From positions 537,689-601,688 of the forward strand of contig KZ627149.1 of the NCBI GenBank assembly GCA_002917775.1: a stretch of DNA of 64,000 nucleotides, given 5' to 3'. Numbering within the stretch: position 1 is the first letter of the stretch; the number at the start of each line of letters is the position of its first letter. This document shows positions 45,385 to 56,237 of the stretch, piece by piece. The stretch is from Glaciozyma antarctica PI12. Its lineage: Eukaryota > Basidiomycota > Microbotryomycetes > Kriegeriales > Camptobasidiaceae. The translations under genes were made by a program, and so were the position numbers. Under the pieces are notes generated by a model. That model worked only from the letters and a program-made list of their open reading frames with translations. It searched no databases and was not told the DNA's origin.

Positions 45385-48300
45385 ATGTTCTTGGTGAGCG
45401 AGTAGTTGTCTCCTGCTAGGACTCCAAGCTGACGGTCTCTCCCCCCCTCCTCTCCCTGCGCCACTCACGCCTCTCCAGGTCAACAGACGTCAGTCACCTT
45501 CTCCCCGCCTTTGCCAGCACAGCCGCTGACCTCTCCCATCCACCCAGTGTTTGGCATCAGTGGGAAAAGCGCCAAGCCAGAGCTTATGAGCATCGACCAG
45601 GGATGCCTCTTCCTCGTCCGACCCGACAGCATTCGAGGCAGCCGCGAGTGCCTGTGAGCTCTCTCGTCCTCCCAACTGCTACGAGGCCCTGACAGCTTGC
45701 TGCACAGCTTCATCGACGCTTCAATCTCTATCCGCCGAACGACACACGAGTTCCATTACCAGCTCGTCGTGACCCGCACCTTTGACGAAGGAGAGGAGCA
45801 ACTTCTCGAGGAGGACGCAGAGAGTGAGTCCTAGTCTCCTCTCCCCGCCCAGGAAGCTCATCGAATCGCACGCACAGACTCGGACGAACGCGCCTTCCTT
45901 CTCGACTCGTCCCTCTTCCTCTCCCTCGGCCCCACGCTCGACCCCTCGGCCCCCTCGCCCGCTCCCCTCTCCTTCACTTGGCTCGACCCGGACGGCGATG
46001 GTCCCGACGACGAATTCGAGTTTGTACTCGTTGCGGACCCAGCTGCGAACGAGCTTGCGCGCGAGTTTGAGCGGCTGGCGTGGAGGTGCATGTGGGAGAG
46101 GAGGGAGGGGAGGAGCTGGCCTGTTGATCAGAGGGAGGCGCAGAGGACTGAGGAGGTGCTTGAGGACGAGTTTCGCGTAGAGTGAGTTCAGGTTGGGCCT
46201 GAGAGTCCTACGGGCAAGGAGCTGATGAGATCTCGCAGGCGAACCCTCCCCTCCACCACTGACAAAGCCCCTCTCTTCCGCCCCTCGCCGACTCCCTCCT
46301 TCTCCTCCGCCGACGAAGAAGACGTCAAGCCTTCCCACTCCTCCCGCGCAGCCGCTCTCGCCTCGCCTCCCCCAGCCGACAACTACGAATCAGGCGACGA
46401 CAGCGCCGACGAGCTCGCCGCCGCGCTCATGTCCAAAGCCGTCATCAGCCATTCGTCGACCTCGAAATCCACCCGCACGAGCAGTGCGAGCGCGAAGGGC
46501 AAAGCGAAGGCGGTCTCGCCGTCCCCAGTCGCTTCGACGAGCAAGGCCGCTCTCGCTCCTCCTCCGCAAACGCCCGCCGAGAAGCCTCCTACGACTCCCT
46601 CCCCCGCTTCTACCTCTGCCACAGCGCTCGTCAGCGTTCAGGGCGAGCTGCACCTCTTCGATCGCGTGACGGGGCTGTTCATGCTGCAGGAGGCTGGGGT
46701 GGAAGTGAGCATTCATCAGACGGGAGATGGGTACTGGCTTCTCGTCGAGGGCGCCAAGGGGACATGGGTCAGTCAGGGAATCGAGAAGGACATGGTCATC
46801 AACTTCAGCGAGGTGCGCTTCGTTTCTATCGCCACTGGGAACGGGAGCTGATGCGCGGTTGAACGAGCAGAAGGAGATTGCGATGGTCTTCAACTTCCGC
46901 TACGACGCGCCTGTTGCAGCTGGAGCGACGGAGGAGGCTGAGACGGGTCAGACGTTCACGTGGCTCATTCGGTTCCTCGAGCAAGGATCGTTTGATAGGA
47001 TGCAAGAGGGCGTATCGACAGCCTTGTTTGAGGGCAAGTGGGGTGCGGGATCGTGGAAGAAGCTCAAGGTGCGTTCTGTTTGGCTGGGAACGAGGGGAGG
47101 GAACTGATGGTGCGAGGGTGACGCAGGAGGATGAGAGGGATTACCAGAAGACGGCGTACATTGAGGACGCGGAGATGTATGGGATCCCCGAAGAGGCGCC
47201 TGAGGAGGAGGAGGAGGTCGAGGAGGAGGAGGAGGAGCGGGAAGACGACGATTCGGGAGAGGAGGAGCCATCAGGTGCGTTTGGGTGCGGTAGAGTGAGT
47301 GCACGCGGGTTGCTGATCTCGGTTACGAATCACAGAGGACGAGCGGGAGTCCTTCGCGCCGAAGGGGAGCAAGGCGAAGAACTCGCAGCTCGCCGTTGGC
47401 TACAAGGAGGATCTGTGAGTTGCTTCGCTACCGTTTCAGGAGCTCGTCTGACGAGATTCGTCGCGCAGTTCGTTCGTCGTGCAAGGAGACATGATTGGTG
47501 TCTTCAAGCAGCAGCGCGAGGGTGGGAAGAAGGTTGGTGCTCGACTTTGAGCGACTCGTGCGGGATCTGATTGCTTTCGTTCTCGCGTCGCAGCTCAAGT
47601 TCGTCACGAGCATCGTCAACATCTCTACGCCTGATGGGAAGAAGGGATTCACGCCCAACAAGGTACGTTCTGTTCCTCCTCGCCGCCGAAAGACCGCTCG
47701 CTGACTTCGTCCCTGCGCAGGTCATGCTTCACAACCAAGGTTCGTTCACATCTCTCCAGCCGTTGATCTCTCGCTGACGCCCCGACGAAGACACCTCGAT
47801 GATCTTGCAGAACCCTCTCGCTCCTGGCGCGCTCTACCGCCTCGACCTCGAGACGGGAAAGGTCGTCGACGAGTACAAGGTCTCGGACGACTTTTCCATC
47901 TCCAACTTCATCCCCGACTCCAAGTACGCGCAGATGACGCAGCAGCAGACCTTTATTGGTCTTTCGCACAACGGTCTCTTCCGCGTCGACCCTCGCCTGA
48001 ACGGGATCAAGCTCGTCGAATCCGAATTCAAGCAGTACGCGACCAAGAACGACTTCTCAGTCGCCGCAACGACCGAGTCAGGTCGGCTGGCCGTAGCGAG
48101 CAACAAGGGCGATATCCGCCTTTTCGACAAGCTGGGAAAGAACGCCAAGACGGCTCTACCTGCTCTCGGAGACCCCATCTTGGGCATCGACGTCTCTGCC
48201 GACGGACGATGGGTCCTCGCGACCTGCAAGACGTACCTCCTTCTCATCGATACGCTCATCCCGGAAGGAGCGGGCAGGTACGGTGGGAGCTCGGGATTCG

Positions 48301-48907
48301 ACAGGAGCTTTCCGGCGGCGGCGAAACCGACGCCGAGGAGGTTGCAGCTCAAGCCGGAGCATGTGGCGCATATGCAGGAGCAATCGAGGGAGGGCGTGAG
48401 TTTCACGCCGGCCAAGTGCGTTCCTTCCTTTCGTCGTGGAGTGTGAGCGGGGAGCTGATGAGGCGCAGATTCAACGCTGGGATTGGCGAGGTCGAACGAA
48501 CGATCGTTACTTCGACGGGACCGTTCATCGTCGCGTGGAACTTTAGGCACGTCAAGGCGGGCAACACGAACAACTACACGTTGAGGAGGTGCGTCGTTCC
48601 TCCGTCTCAGCGTACGCAGGAGGCTGATCGCTCGTTGCAGGTTCTCGGATACGGTCGTTGCGGATGCGTTCAAGTTTGGAGGAGATCGCGAGATTGTGAG
48701 TCGTCCTCGTCCGTGCGCAGCTTTGTTTGCGCTAACGTCGTCGCTCGCGTAGGTCGTCACGCTACCTGGGAACGTCTTTGTCGAGGAGAAGAAGAAGCTC
48801 AAGGGTTCGTCTATCTCCTCGCTCTTCCTGCACGCCTGCTGATCGCTGTTCTCTGAGCAGCTCCTTCTCGCGATTCGATCGCCAACATTGTCAACACCTG
48901 GGAGTAG
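45385..48907 (+). CDS. VID27: VID27 family protein
   Basis: Cytoplasmic protein named for vacuolar import and degradation of fructose bisphosphatase in yeast; its biochemistry is not settled. The first exon is 9 nt (MFL). Next come the N-terminal domain (VFGISGKSAKPELMSIDQG, CLFLVRPDSIRG, TTHEFHYQLVV, WLDPDGDG), a PH-like middle domain (GELHLFDRVTGLFMLQEAG, WLLVEGAKGTWVSQGIEKD, TFTWLIRFLEQ), an acidic stretch, and the C-terminal beta-propeller-like VID27 domain (QLAVGYKEDLSFVVQGDMI, SMILQNPLAPGALYRLD, QTFIGLSHNGLFRVDPR, LAVASNKGDIRLFDKLG, DGRWVLATCKTYLLLIDT, TGPFIVAWNF). It ends SRDSIANIVNTWE. About a dozen introns. The first junction is less sure than the rest, because the acceptor giving TSVTF was chosen for frame. 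Confidence 0.92.
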
Positions 48908-49792
48908 TCCCCGCGTCGTTCTCACACCTTTAGCTGAGGGACGAGGTGTTTGTATAACTTTGCGCGGGGTTTTGGCAGTAATTCACGAGCGTTTGTTCAG
49001 AGGATCGAAAGCTGCTTCCTCCTCGCTCCCTCCCTGCTCTCTCCTCGCTGGAAACTCTCGCTGGATCTCGCTCCCTCTTTCGTGGCAAGGAAGACGCAAA
49101 AGTTGGCTGAAAGACGCAATCTGAACTCGTCGTCGCGTCCCTCATTCTTTCGCTTGCTCTTTCCTGGGGCTTGGCTCCTTCGTACCGATTTGTTTGAAGT
49201 ATACAGGAGTACAGGCTGGCGAGGAGAGCTGGAGGATTAGAGGGAGTGACGACGCGAGATCCCACGGTCGCCGAGGACGAGTTTTCGGGAGAGTGGCAGG
49301 TGGAGGGAGGACAACAGCTTCGTAGGAGAACGAGTAGAGGCAGTTTAGCTGTCTGGACAACGCTCAAGGCGATTCAAGAGCTGTTTTGAACCGATTTGGG
49401 GAGGAGACAGCACGTTCTGTTTACTCGCGCTGACTGGATTCGAGTCGCAGTGAACGTGGGCTTGTTCTCTCGTCTCTCTTCCTCCCAACAGTCACTCTTA
49501 ACTCTCGCCGTACAAAGGAACGCCCTTGTGACCTCCTCCCTTTGAAGCTCAAGTCGCCTCTTTCGAGGTAAGCACCGCGTCCCCACGTTCGAAACGAGCC
49601 CGGACGCATTCTGACCCCAAGACCTTCTTCCACCTCCCAGCCTCCTTCCACCACGCCACTCGAACCGGTTGACCTTCCACAGCGCTGAGGAACACCTTCC
49701 GACGAGTCACCCAGACTCTCCTCTCTCCATCCCGACAAACCCCTGCAACCTCTCTCCCCTTTCCGCCAACACCAACACCCTCCTACGCCGCG
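48908..49792. other. Intergenic: VID27 terminator and GDPD promoter
   Basis: 885 nt between two genes on the plus strand. The last 150 nt before the next gene are pyrimidine-rich (CT/CCA runs), as in fungal leaders. Open frames here lack domains and splice context. Confidence 0.4.
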
Positions 49793-51214
49793 ATGGCCGC
49801 CGTCTCCGCCCTCCCTCTCACCGACGCGCCTCTCCTTCACACGCCCAAGCCTGCCCTCGGACCCAAGAAGAACAGCTTCACCGGCGTACCGCCACAGTGC
49901 TGGGGACACAGAGGCGTGCGTTTCTCTCCCCTTGGATCGCTCGGCGGGGCAGGGCACGTGGACAGGAGCTGATGGCTGCCGCTTGGGACGCAGGCTAGTG
50001 CCGCCTACCCTGAGAACACGCTCGCAAGCTTCGAGGCCGCCATTCGGGACGGCGCAGAGGGGATCGAGTCGGGTACGTCCAGGTCGAGGGCGACGCGATG
50101 GGGAGGAGCGTTCCCAGATCTACGGGTGCTGACGGTGCTCTCAGACGTTCATATCACGGAAGACAACGAGATTGTCATGTTCCACGATCCTCATCTCGAC
50201 CGCACGACGAACGGCACGGGGCGCATCCAGACGCAGCGGTACCACGGCGTCCTGGATCAGCTCGTGACGAACAAGCTTCCCAAGCAGCGAATCCCCCTCT
50301 TCTCCGAGACGATCGCGCTATTGATGAAGGAGGAGAACCGCCATGTCTTCCTCAACATCGGTACGTCCCTGCTTTCCCTCCCCAGTGCCTTCGCTCCGAG
50401 CTGAACGTGCTTCTCCCGAACACAGATGTCAAGGTCGACAACGATCCCGAACGGCTCTTCAACCTCATGCACGCCCTCATCTCCATCTACCCTTCCTTCG
50501 AAACCACCCTCGCCCCCCGACTCGTCCTCGGCCTCTGGCACCCCAAGGTCCGCCCGCTCGCTTTCCTCCAAAGCAATTACTAACTACTCGATTCCCGCAG
50601 TACGTCGAGCCTGCGGTTCGGCTCCTTCCCTACATCCGCCTCGCGCACATCGGCATGAGCCCCACTCTCGCCCGCCGATACTTCTGGGATGCCTGCGGGA
50701 GCTTCAGCATGAACTTTGCGAGCCTGGTAGGGAGCGACGGCGAGCTCTTCCGCAAGGAATGCAAGGCAGGTGGCAAAGATCTCTGTGCGTACCTTCTTCT
50801 GCGAACGACGGAAGGCGGCTGACCCGGTGTGCAGATGTCTGGACGGTTAACAAGCGCTCGGAGATGATTGAGGCGACCAAGTGGGGTGCGAAGGCGATTT
50901 TGACGGATCGGACGGCTGAATTCCTGGAGCTGCGAGCTCAGATGGAGGGTACGTCTTTCGTTTCGCTGCGCCCATCGCTCTCGCCCTGACCGTCCTTCAT
51001 CCTTTCACTAGATGACTGGAGCGCTGTGAGCTCCGAGACGACTTGGAAGTTCGCCTATACGTCAATCTGGTACTCGTCCCTCGCCAACGTGAGCCCCTCC
51101 TCCCATCGTCGCCGACCAGTCCTAACCCCCGCCTCGCCGCAGTACCTCCTCTCGCAATGGGAGCTCTACGTCCTCACCAAGTCAGGCGGCGACTTTAAAG
51201 TCAAAGCTCGATGA
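49793..51214 (+). CDS. PGC1: Glycerophosphodiester phosphodiesterase, PGC1-like
   Basis: TIM-barrel phosphodiesterase. PGC1 in yeast cleaves phosphatidylglycerol to diacylglycerol and glycerol phosphate. The catalytic core reads CWGHRGASAAYPENTLASF (HRG and PEN), EGIESDVHITEDNEIVMFHD (Glu, Asp, His ligands for Ca2+ or Mg2+) and LDRTTNGTG. Later barrel strands include VFLNIDVKVDND, RLVLGLWHPKYVEP, RLAHIGMSPTLARRYFWD and VWTVNKRSEMIEATKWG, AILTDR. Seven short introns. The N-terminus has no signal peptide; the C-terminal segment FAYTSIWYSSLANYLLSQW is only moderately hydrophobic, so a membrane tail as in yeast Pgc1 is possible but not clear. Start at 49793, stop TGA at 51212-51214. Confidence 0.9.
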
Positions 51215-51648
51215 CCCGCCACTTTTACGACCCCGTTGCGTTACTAGACATACCCCCGTTCTCTTCTCTCCCTTGTAGCTCCTACTCCTTCCTTTTTTGT
51301 AACACACCTCGCAGACACTATCCGGTATAGACTTAATCCGAGCCTCCCATTCGCGCACTCGCTTCAGTCATTCGCGTAGAGGGCGTCTCGCAATCTCGAT
51401 CGCTTCGCTACCAGCTCCGCTCTCTGCTCTCTCTCGGTCTCGCGCAACAGTAACTAAGAAAAAGCGATGCTGAATGCAAAGGTTACGACAGTCCTACGAA
51501 AAGAGGGCAGTGAAGAGAGGATAAAAGGTGTGGAGGGCGACGGGAGGAGTGAGGGGGGGTATGAGTAAATCTACGAAATGACATGAACGAAAGAAAGGGG
51601 AAGAAAATGGGCGTGAAAGATGCTGCAAGATGAATGGGGGAGTGAGGT
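51215..51648. other. Convergent 3' region of GDPD and FLO8-like genes
   Basis: 434 nt between two facing stop codons. The part from about 51480 on is purine-rich on the plus strand (GAGGG/GAAAG), the mirror of a pyrimidine-rich 3' UTR of the minus gene. No gene seen. Confidence 0.4.
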
Positions 51649-54600
51649 TCAGGTATCGGGAAAGGCGTCGAACGAATTGGTGTTGATCCAGCTGTTGTAG
51701 TCGAACGTCTCGTCCGTCGAGAGGGCGCCAAAATCCGCTGATGCAAAAATGATATCCATCTACAAACGTTCGTAAGCTACCGCGGCGAGAAAGGGAGGGA
51801 GGGAGAGGACGTACGTGGTCGGCTGATGCGGAAGGGATGCCCAAGTCGTCACCGACGACGAGGGAAGGAGCCATGCCAAGGTCGCTTGCAGCGGAATAAG
51901 GATACAGGCCACCTAGTCCTGCGAGGTCGCTCGAGAGCGCTGCCGAAGGGGGAGGAGAGGTCGTCGTGGCGGGCACGGGACTCTGCGCGTATTGAGGAGT
52001 ACCGGCGGCGGGGAAAGGCGTAGGAGCTGGGACGGTCGACGCCATCGAGTCGGAGCGATCTCGTCCTTTCGCCGTAGCGCGCTGCGAGACGAATTAGACC
52101 ATCAGTATCGAGCGCACGACGCCGGCGTAGAACGAGAACGCACCTTTTTCGGCTCGCGAGCATCCTTCGCCTCCCGCTTGCGCTTGCCAGCTGCTCCGAC
52201 CGCGACGGGAATCGCACCACCAGGCGTCTGCGGCGTAGGCAGCGTAGGCGATCCATGATGACTCGCAGGAGTCTGCGCCTGCGGCGTCGGCGCGTTCGAA
52301 GCGCCTCCTCCGATCTGGGACAAAGTCCGTCGCAACGGGGGAGGGCCGACGGGAGGAGGTCGCATGCTGCCTTCGAGCTGCTGCTGTTGACGGTACTGCT
52401 GTTCGAGCATCGACTGCTGCGAAGGTCCGACGGAGGGCGGGCGCGAGTGCGCGCCGTTTTGAGAAGGGTAGCCTTGCGGTACGGCCGGGTTGAACGCTGG
52501 CGACCCTGCGCAATAGTCTGGCGTTCCGTACGGTCCAGCGTTCGGGTGAGGGCTCGACATCTCCTGCTGGCCTGGAGGACCGCCTTGGTACTGCGCGGAA
52601 GCCGTGCGAGGGGGAGGGGGAGGACGAGCTTGAGGGTCGGCGGCGTACTGGAGGGGAGGGTAGGGTGATGGGGCGTCGGGGTGAGGGGACGTTCCGCCGA
52701 GTGCGTACGAGAGCGCGCCGTTCTGGTTCGCGCTGAGCTGGGGGCGGTAGGCGTTGTCGGCGCCGTCCGAGCCTTGCTGCGAGTATCCTGGAGAGGTGCC
52801 ATTCGGAGGGAGCCTGTCCGAGCTTTCTCCTGGATTGAACGGCGACGTCAGCAACGAAACGGGGTGGAACGTAGCGAGCAACGCACCTGGAGCGCCGGGA
52901 ATCGACTTGAACCGCTTCGACGGCGAAGCGTGAAAGTCGAGCGAGGCCATCGCATGCGCCGTAGAAGGACCGAGGTGCTGCTGGGCGTAAGGACTGCTCG
53001 CGTTCGACGCTCGACCTGGCTCGCGAAGAGGAATCCCGTTCGTAGCATGCGGACTCCCCTCCGCGCTGCCGGCCACGGGCGCCCGTTGAACCTGCGCCTG
53101 CGCCGGAACCGCGGGGTTCTGCGCTCGCACGCCTGCCACCTGAGCCTGGGCGACGTTTTCCTGGTACGAGGGATCGAAGCGCTGCTGCTGCTGGCTCGGG
53201 GCGAGTTGCTGAGGTGGGAGGTGCTGCTGGGGCTGGAGAGGACCTTGGTACTGAGATTGGGCGAACTGGGCTTGTCGAGCGTGCTCTTGCTGCTGCTGCT
53301 GTGCGAACTGTTGGCGTTCGCGGTCGACTCGAGTCGGCGTGGGTCGGTACTGCATCTGCGACGGGGGTTGCTGAGGCGCTTGCGCGACGACGTATCCGGG
53401 CGGCGGCATAGGTCTGCGGGGGGCGAAGAGAAAGTCAGGGATGCGAAAGAGGAGCCGAGATGTAGCGGCGACGTACGAGAGTGCTCCTCGTCGATGCAGC
53501 GTCGCCTGCCTAGGAATACCTTGCGGTCCAGCTCCGCCAACCGGTACACCTGGACCTCCTCCAACTCCCGTGCCTCCTGGGCCGACGTGCACTCGCTCCG
53601 AATATCCTCGAGCTGCTTGCGCCTGAGCTGCGGCCTGCTGCGCCTGGTCGATTTGAGGGGGCGCCATGTGGGGAGGTCGCTGGGCGATGTTGGGGCCAGC
53701 GTGAGGGTTGTGAAGAGAGGGTTGCCTTTGAGGAGGAGGGGGATAGGGGCGGTCGGGGGCGAGATAGTGGCGGGCGGGTTGAGGAGGGGGACTCGGAGGG
53801 AGGGGGACGTTTTGAGGGTTGAGGGGACGAGCGAATTGGCGAGAAGGGAAAGACTGTAGGTAGAAATGATTAGGCACAGCAGCGAGGACGAGGACGGGGG
53901 AACGCACCTCTCCATTCATGCGCGCCATCTCGGTTCGAAGCGCGAGGTCCACTGCCGCCGTCGAAACGTCAACGTAAGCCCTCGCCGAAGCGCTCCCTCC
54001 CTTCTCCGCCTTCGCTCGAAAGACGTCCCAGAAGACGGTCCACCATTCGAACAGGAATCCTTGAGGCGACTCAATTTGCACTAGCGCCTGAGGCAACGAT
54101 CGGTGATCGAGGTCAGGCGAAGTCGAAGGGGATTCCGTTCCCGTCTTGTTGGAAGGGAAGCCGAAGTGGGAGGAGGACGAGTTGGTCGAGTCGATAGAGG
54201 AGTCGGTCGCGCCGGGGCCCGAGGACTGAGGACGGTTGTTGAAGTCGTGCGGCGAGTTCGTGTCGTGGGGCTTGCTCATTCTGCCGATGCCGTTCGTGTA
54301 CGCTCCTAGCGCTCCTCGAGGAGAGGCGTCGTCTTGCTCGCTGTGTTGGTCCTCGTCGCGAGGCGTAGCGCGGTCCTTGCCCTTTCCAGGACGCTGCTGA
54401 ACGGGAGTGTCGGGTACGTCGTGCAGGAACGCTTGAGCCGCCGCGTGGTAGCCCTGCTTTTGAAAGTAGTCGAGGATGTAGGAGCTGCGCCCGACTCATC
54501 AGTCGCCGTTCAAATATCCGAGGAATGGAAAAGAACACCACTCACTGAAAGAGATGACGGTGGTCGGGTTCCGGTGCGCCAAAGACGGGCTTGCCCTCGA

Positions 54601-55276
54601 AGCGTGGAGCCTGCTCGTAGCCCATAGGAGCTTCTCCCAATCCCCCTCCATCTCCTCGAGCCGCCCCAGCCTTGCCCGGCGGCATCATGCTCTCCCTGAA
54701 CGCATCACCAGCTCCTCCGCCCACGAATCCTCGTTCCGGCCCCATGCCCGATCCCATCATTTGATCTCCAGGCTCCGTGTACCGTCCCGCAGAGCTGTAC
54801 CTCCGTGTAGGTTGAGGAGGTCGAGGAGGAGCGTGAGAGTAGGAGATGGAATGGGTAGGAGGAGGAGGTCGAAGGGGCTGAGAGGGGAAGGAGGTGGAAG
54901 TTGCTGGATAGGGTCTCGCGCCGGCGCCTGGAGGAAGAGATTGCGAGATGGCCTGCTCGACACTGTACTGCGGTGAAGCTCCCACGGGCGGTCCCTGCTG
55001 CTGAGGCGCCATCGAGTGCTGCAAACGCGAGGTCGAAGGCGTCGGTCCGGGAGCTTGCGCCGGAGTTCCAGCGGCGTACGTCTGGAGCATCGCGCTCGAG
55101 GAGGTGGCGTAATGGGGTCCAGGAGGGTAGGCGTAGTTCTGAGGAGGGTGGGGAGGTCGCTGGACGGAGATGGGAGCCCCGCCGCCTTGACCGCCTCGCA
55201 CTCCTGGTGGTGCGACCATCCCTTCCGCCGCTGAGTTCATCGGGGCGTGCATCGCTACAGGGCCTCGAGAAAACAT
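51649..55276 (-). CDS. FLO8: LisH-domain transcriptional regulator, FLO8/SOM1-like
   Basis: Long Gln/Pro-rich regulator. Exon 1 (MFSRGPVAMHAPMNSAAEG) is low complexity. A LisH motif (FHSYILDYFQKQGYHAAAQ, FLHDV) sits at about residue 245, and then, as in Flo8, Som1 and SSBP/LUG proteins, GFLFEWWTVFWDVFRAKA follows about 90 residues on. These features mark the PKA-responsive co-regulators of filamentous growth in fungi. The rest is rich in Gln, Pro and Ser with poly-Gln (FAQQQQQEHARQ), a basic patch AAGKRKREAKDAREPKK that may be a nuclear localisation signal, and a C-terminal end with scattered acidic and aromatic residues (DERFDYNSWINTNSFDAF) like an activation domain. At least five introns. 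Start at 55276, stop TGA at 51649-51651. Confidence 0.8.
53286..53302 (-). repeat. CAG-type codon run encoding poly-Gln
   Basis: On the minus strand this is a run of CAG codons giving five consecutive Gln within the FLO8-like protein. Neighbouring Gln codons are also mostly CAG. Such runs can vary in length between strains. Confidence 0.6.
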
Positions 55277-56237
55277 GGTGGGCGGAAAGGTGAGGATGAG
55301 GGGAGGAGACTGGAGTAGGAGGAGTGAGGGGTCGAACGGGAGGGAGTGGACTCGGCGGCGGGTTGTTGACGCGATTTAGAGGGATGGAGGTGATGCGAGA
55401 GTCGAGCGAGTGGTGGCACAAGGAGTGGGTTGGATTAAGGCTGCAAAGGAGAAGGAATCAGCTGCGTTCGCCCCGCTTCGTTCCCTTTGAGTAGCTTGAC
55501 GATAGGAGGGAGTGGTCTGCGCGCGCCACTCGACCGTTCACAACCACCGGACCAGCTGCCGTCCTGCCCCCGTACGATGCCCTGGATGCTCTGACTGACC
55601 TTGAGAGGAGGAGTAGCTTGCTCGAGTGGTGTTCGCCGGAATGAACGAACGTGCCACCTCGTCTTTAGGGCGCGCTAATGACCAAGGGACGGGATGCGAG
55701 CTGGTCGGGGGAGAGGCTGGCGTGTTGGAGAGGTGTAGGTGTGCTCGTAGGAGGTAATCGACCCTTATCGCCGCGGTAGAAGGCGAACGAAAAGGTGAAA
55801 AGGAAGAACGTACTCGTAACGTCCGGAGAACCGAACGAGGGCCAGACCTCTCTCTCGACTTGTTCTTCTCGATACGCTTGCGCGATATCTTCTTCGCTCT
55901 CAGTCTCTCAGAGAACGATGCTGAGAACGACGCAGGAAAAAGATTTGGAAAAACAGGTGCGGATTTTGGATGGGAGGGTATCACGGGAGGGAGGCCGTCG
56001 TCCCCTGCAAGATGAGAGCTAGGTGCAATATGCGGGGGTGCAAGAGGAGGAGATAGATGATAAGATCAAGTAAGGGGAGAGAAAAGAGTGGGAGGGGGAG
56101 GAGCGAGGACAGGCACAAAAGTCATGAACGAGAGAGAGGGGAGGGATAGAGGTTGAGTAAGACCAAGGAGGGAGAGTGGGTATGAGGGATAAGAATGAAA
56201 AGATGCTGGCAAAGAAAGAGCGAAGACGAGGGAACGT
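55277..56237. other. Upstream region of FLO8-like gene
   Basis: 961 nt between two minus-strand genes. It probably includes a long leader of the FLO8-like gene, as is common for filamentation regulators, and the 3' end of its neighbour. No domain or RNA gene recognised. Confidence 0.4.

Noticed and set aside
56122-56237. Extension of the RRM protein beyond 56238 in the frame before the last break
   Set aside because: The extension has poor codons and hydrophobic low-complexity content, whereas the alternative frame ends neatly at WNGVRDVQA and TAG.
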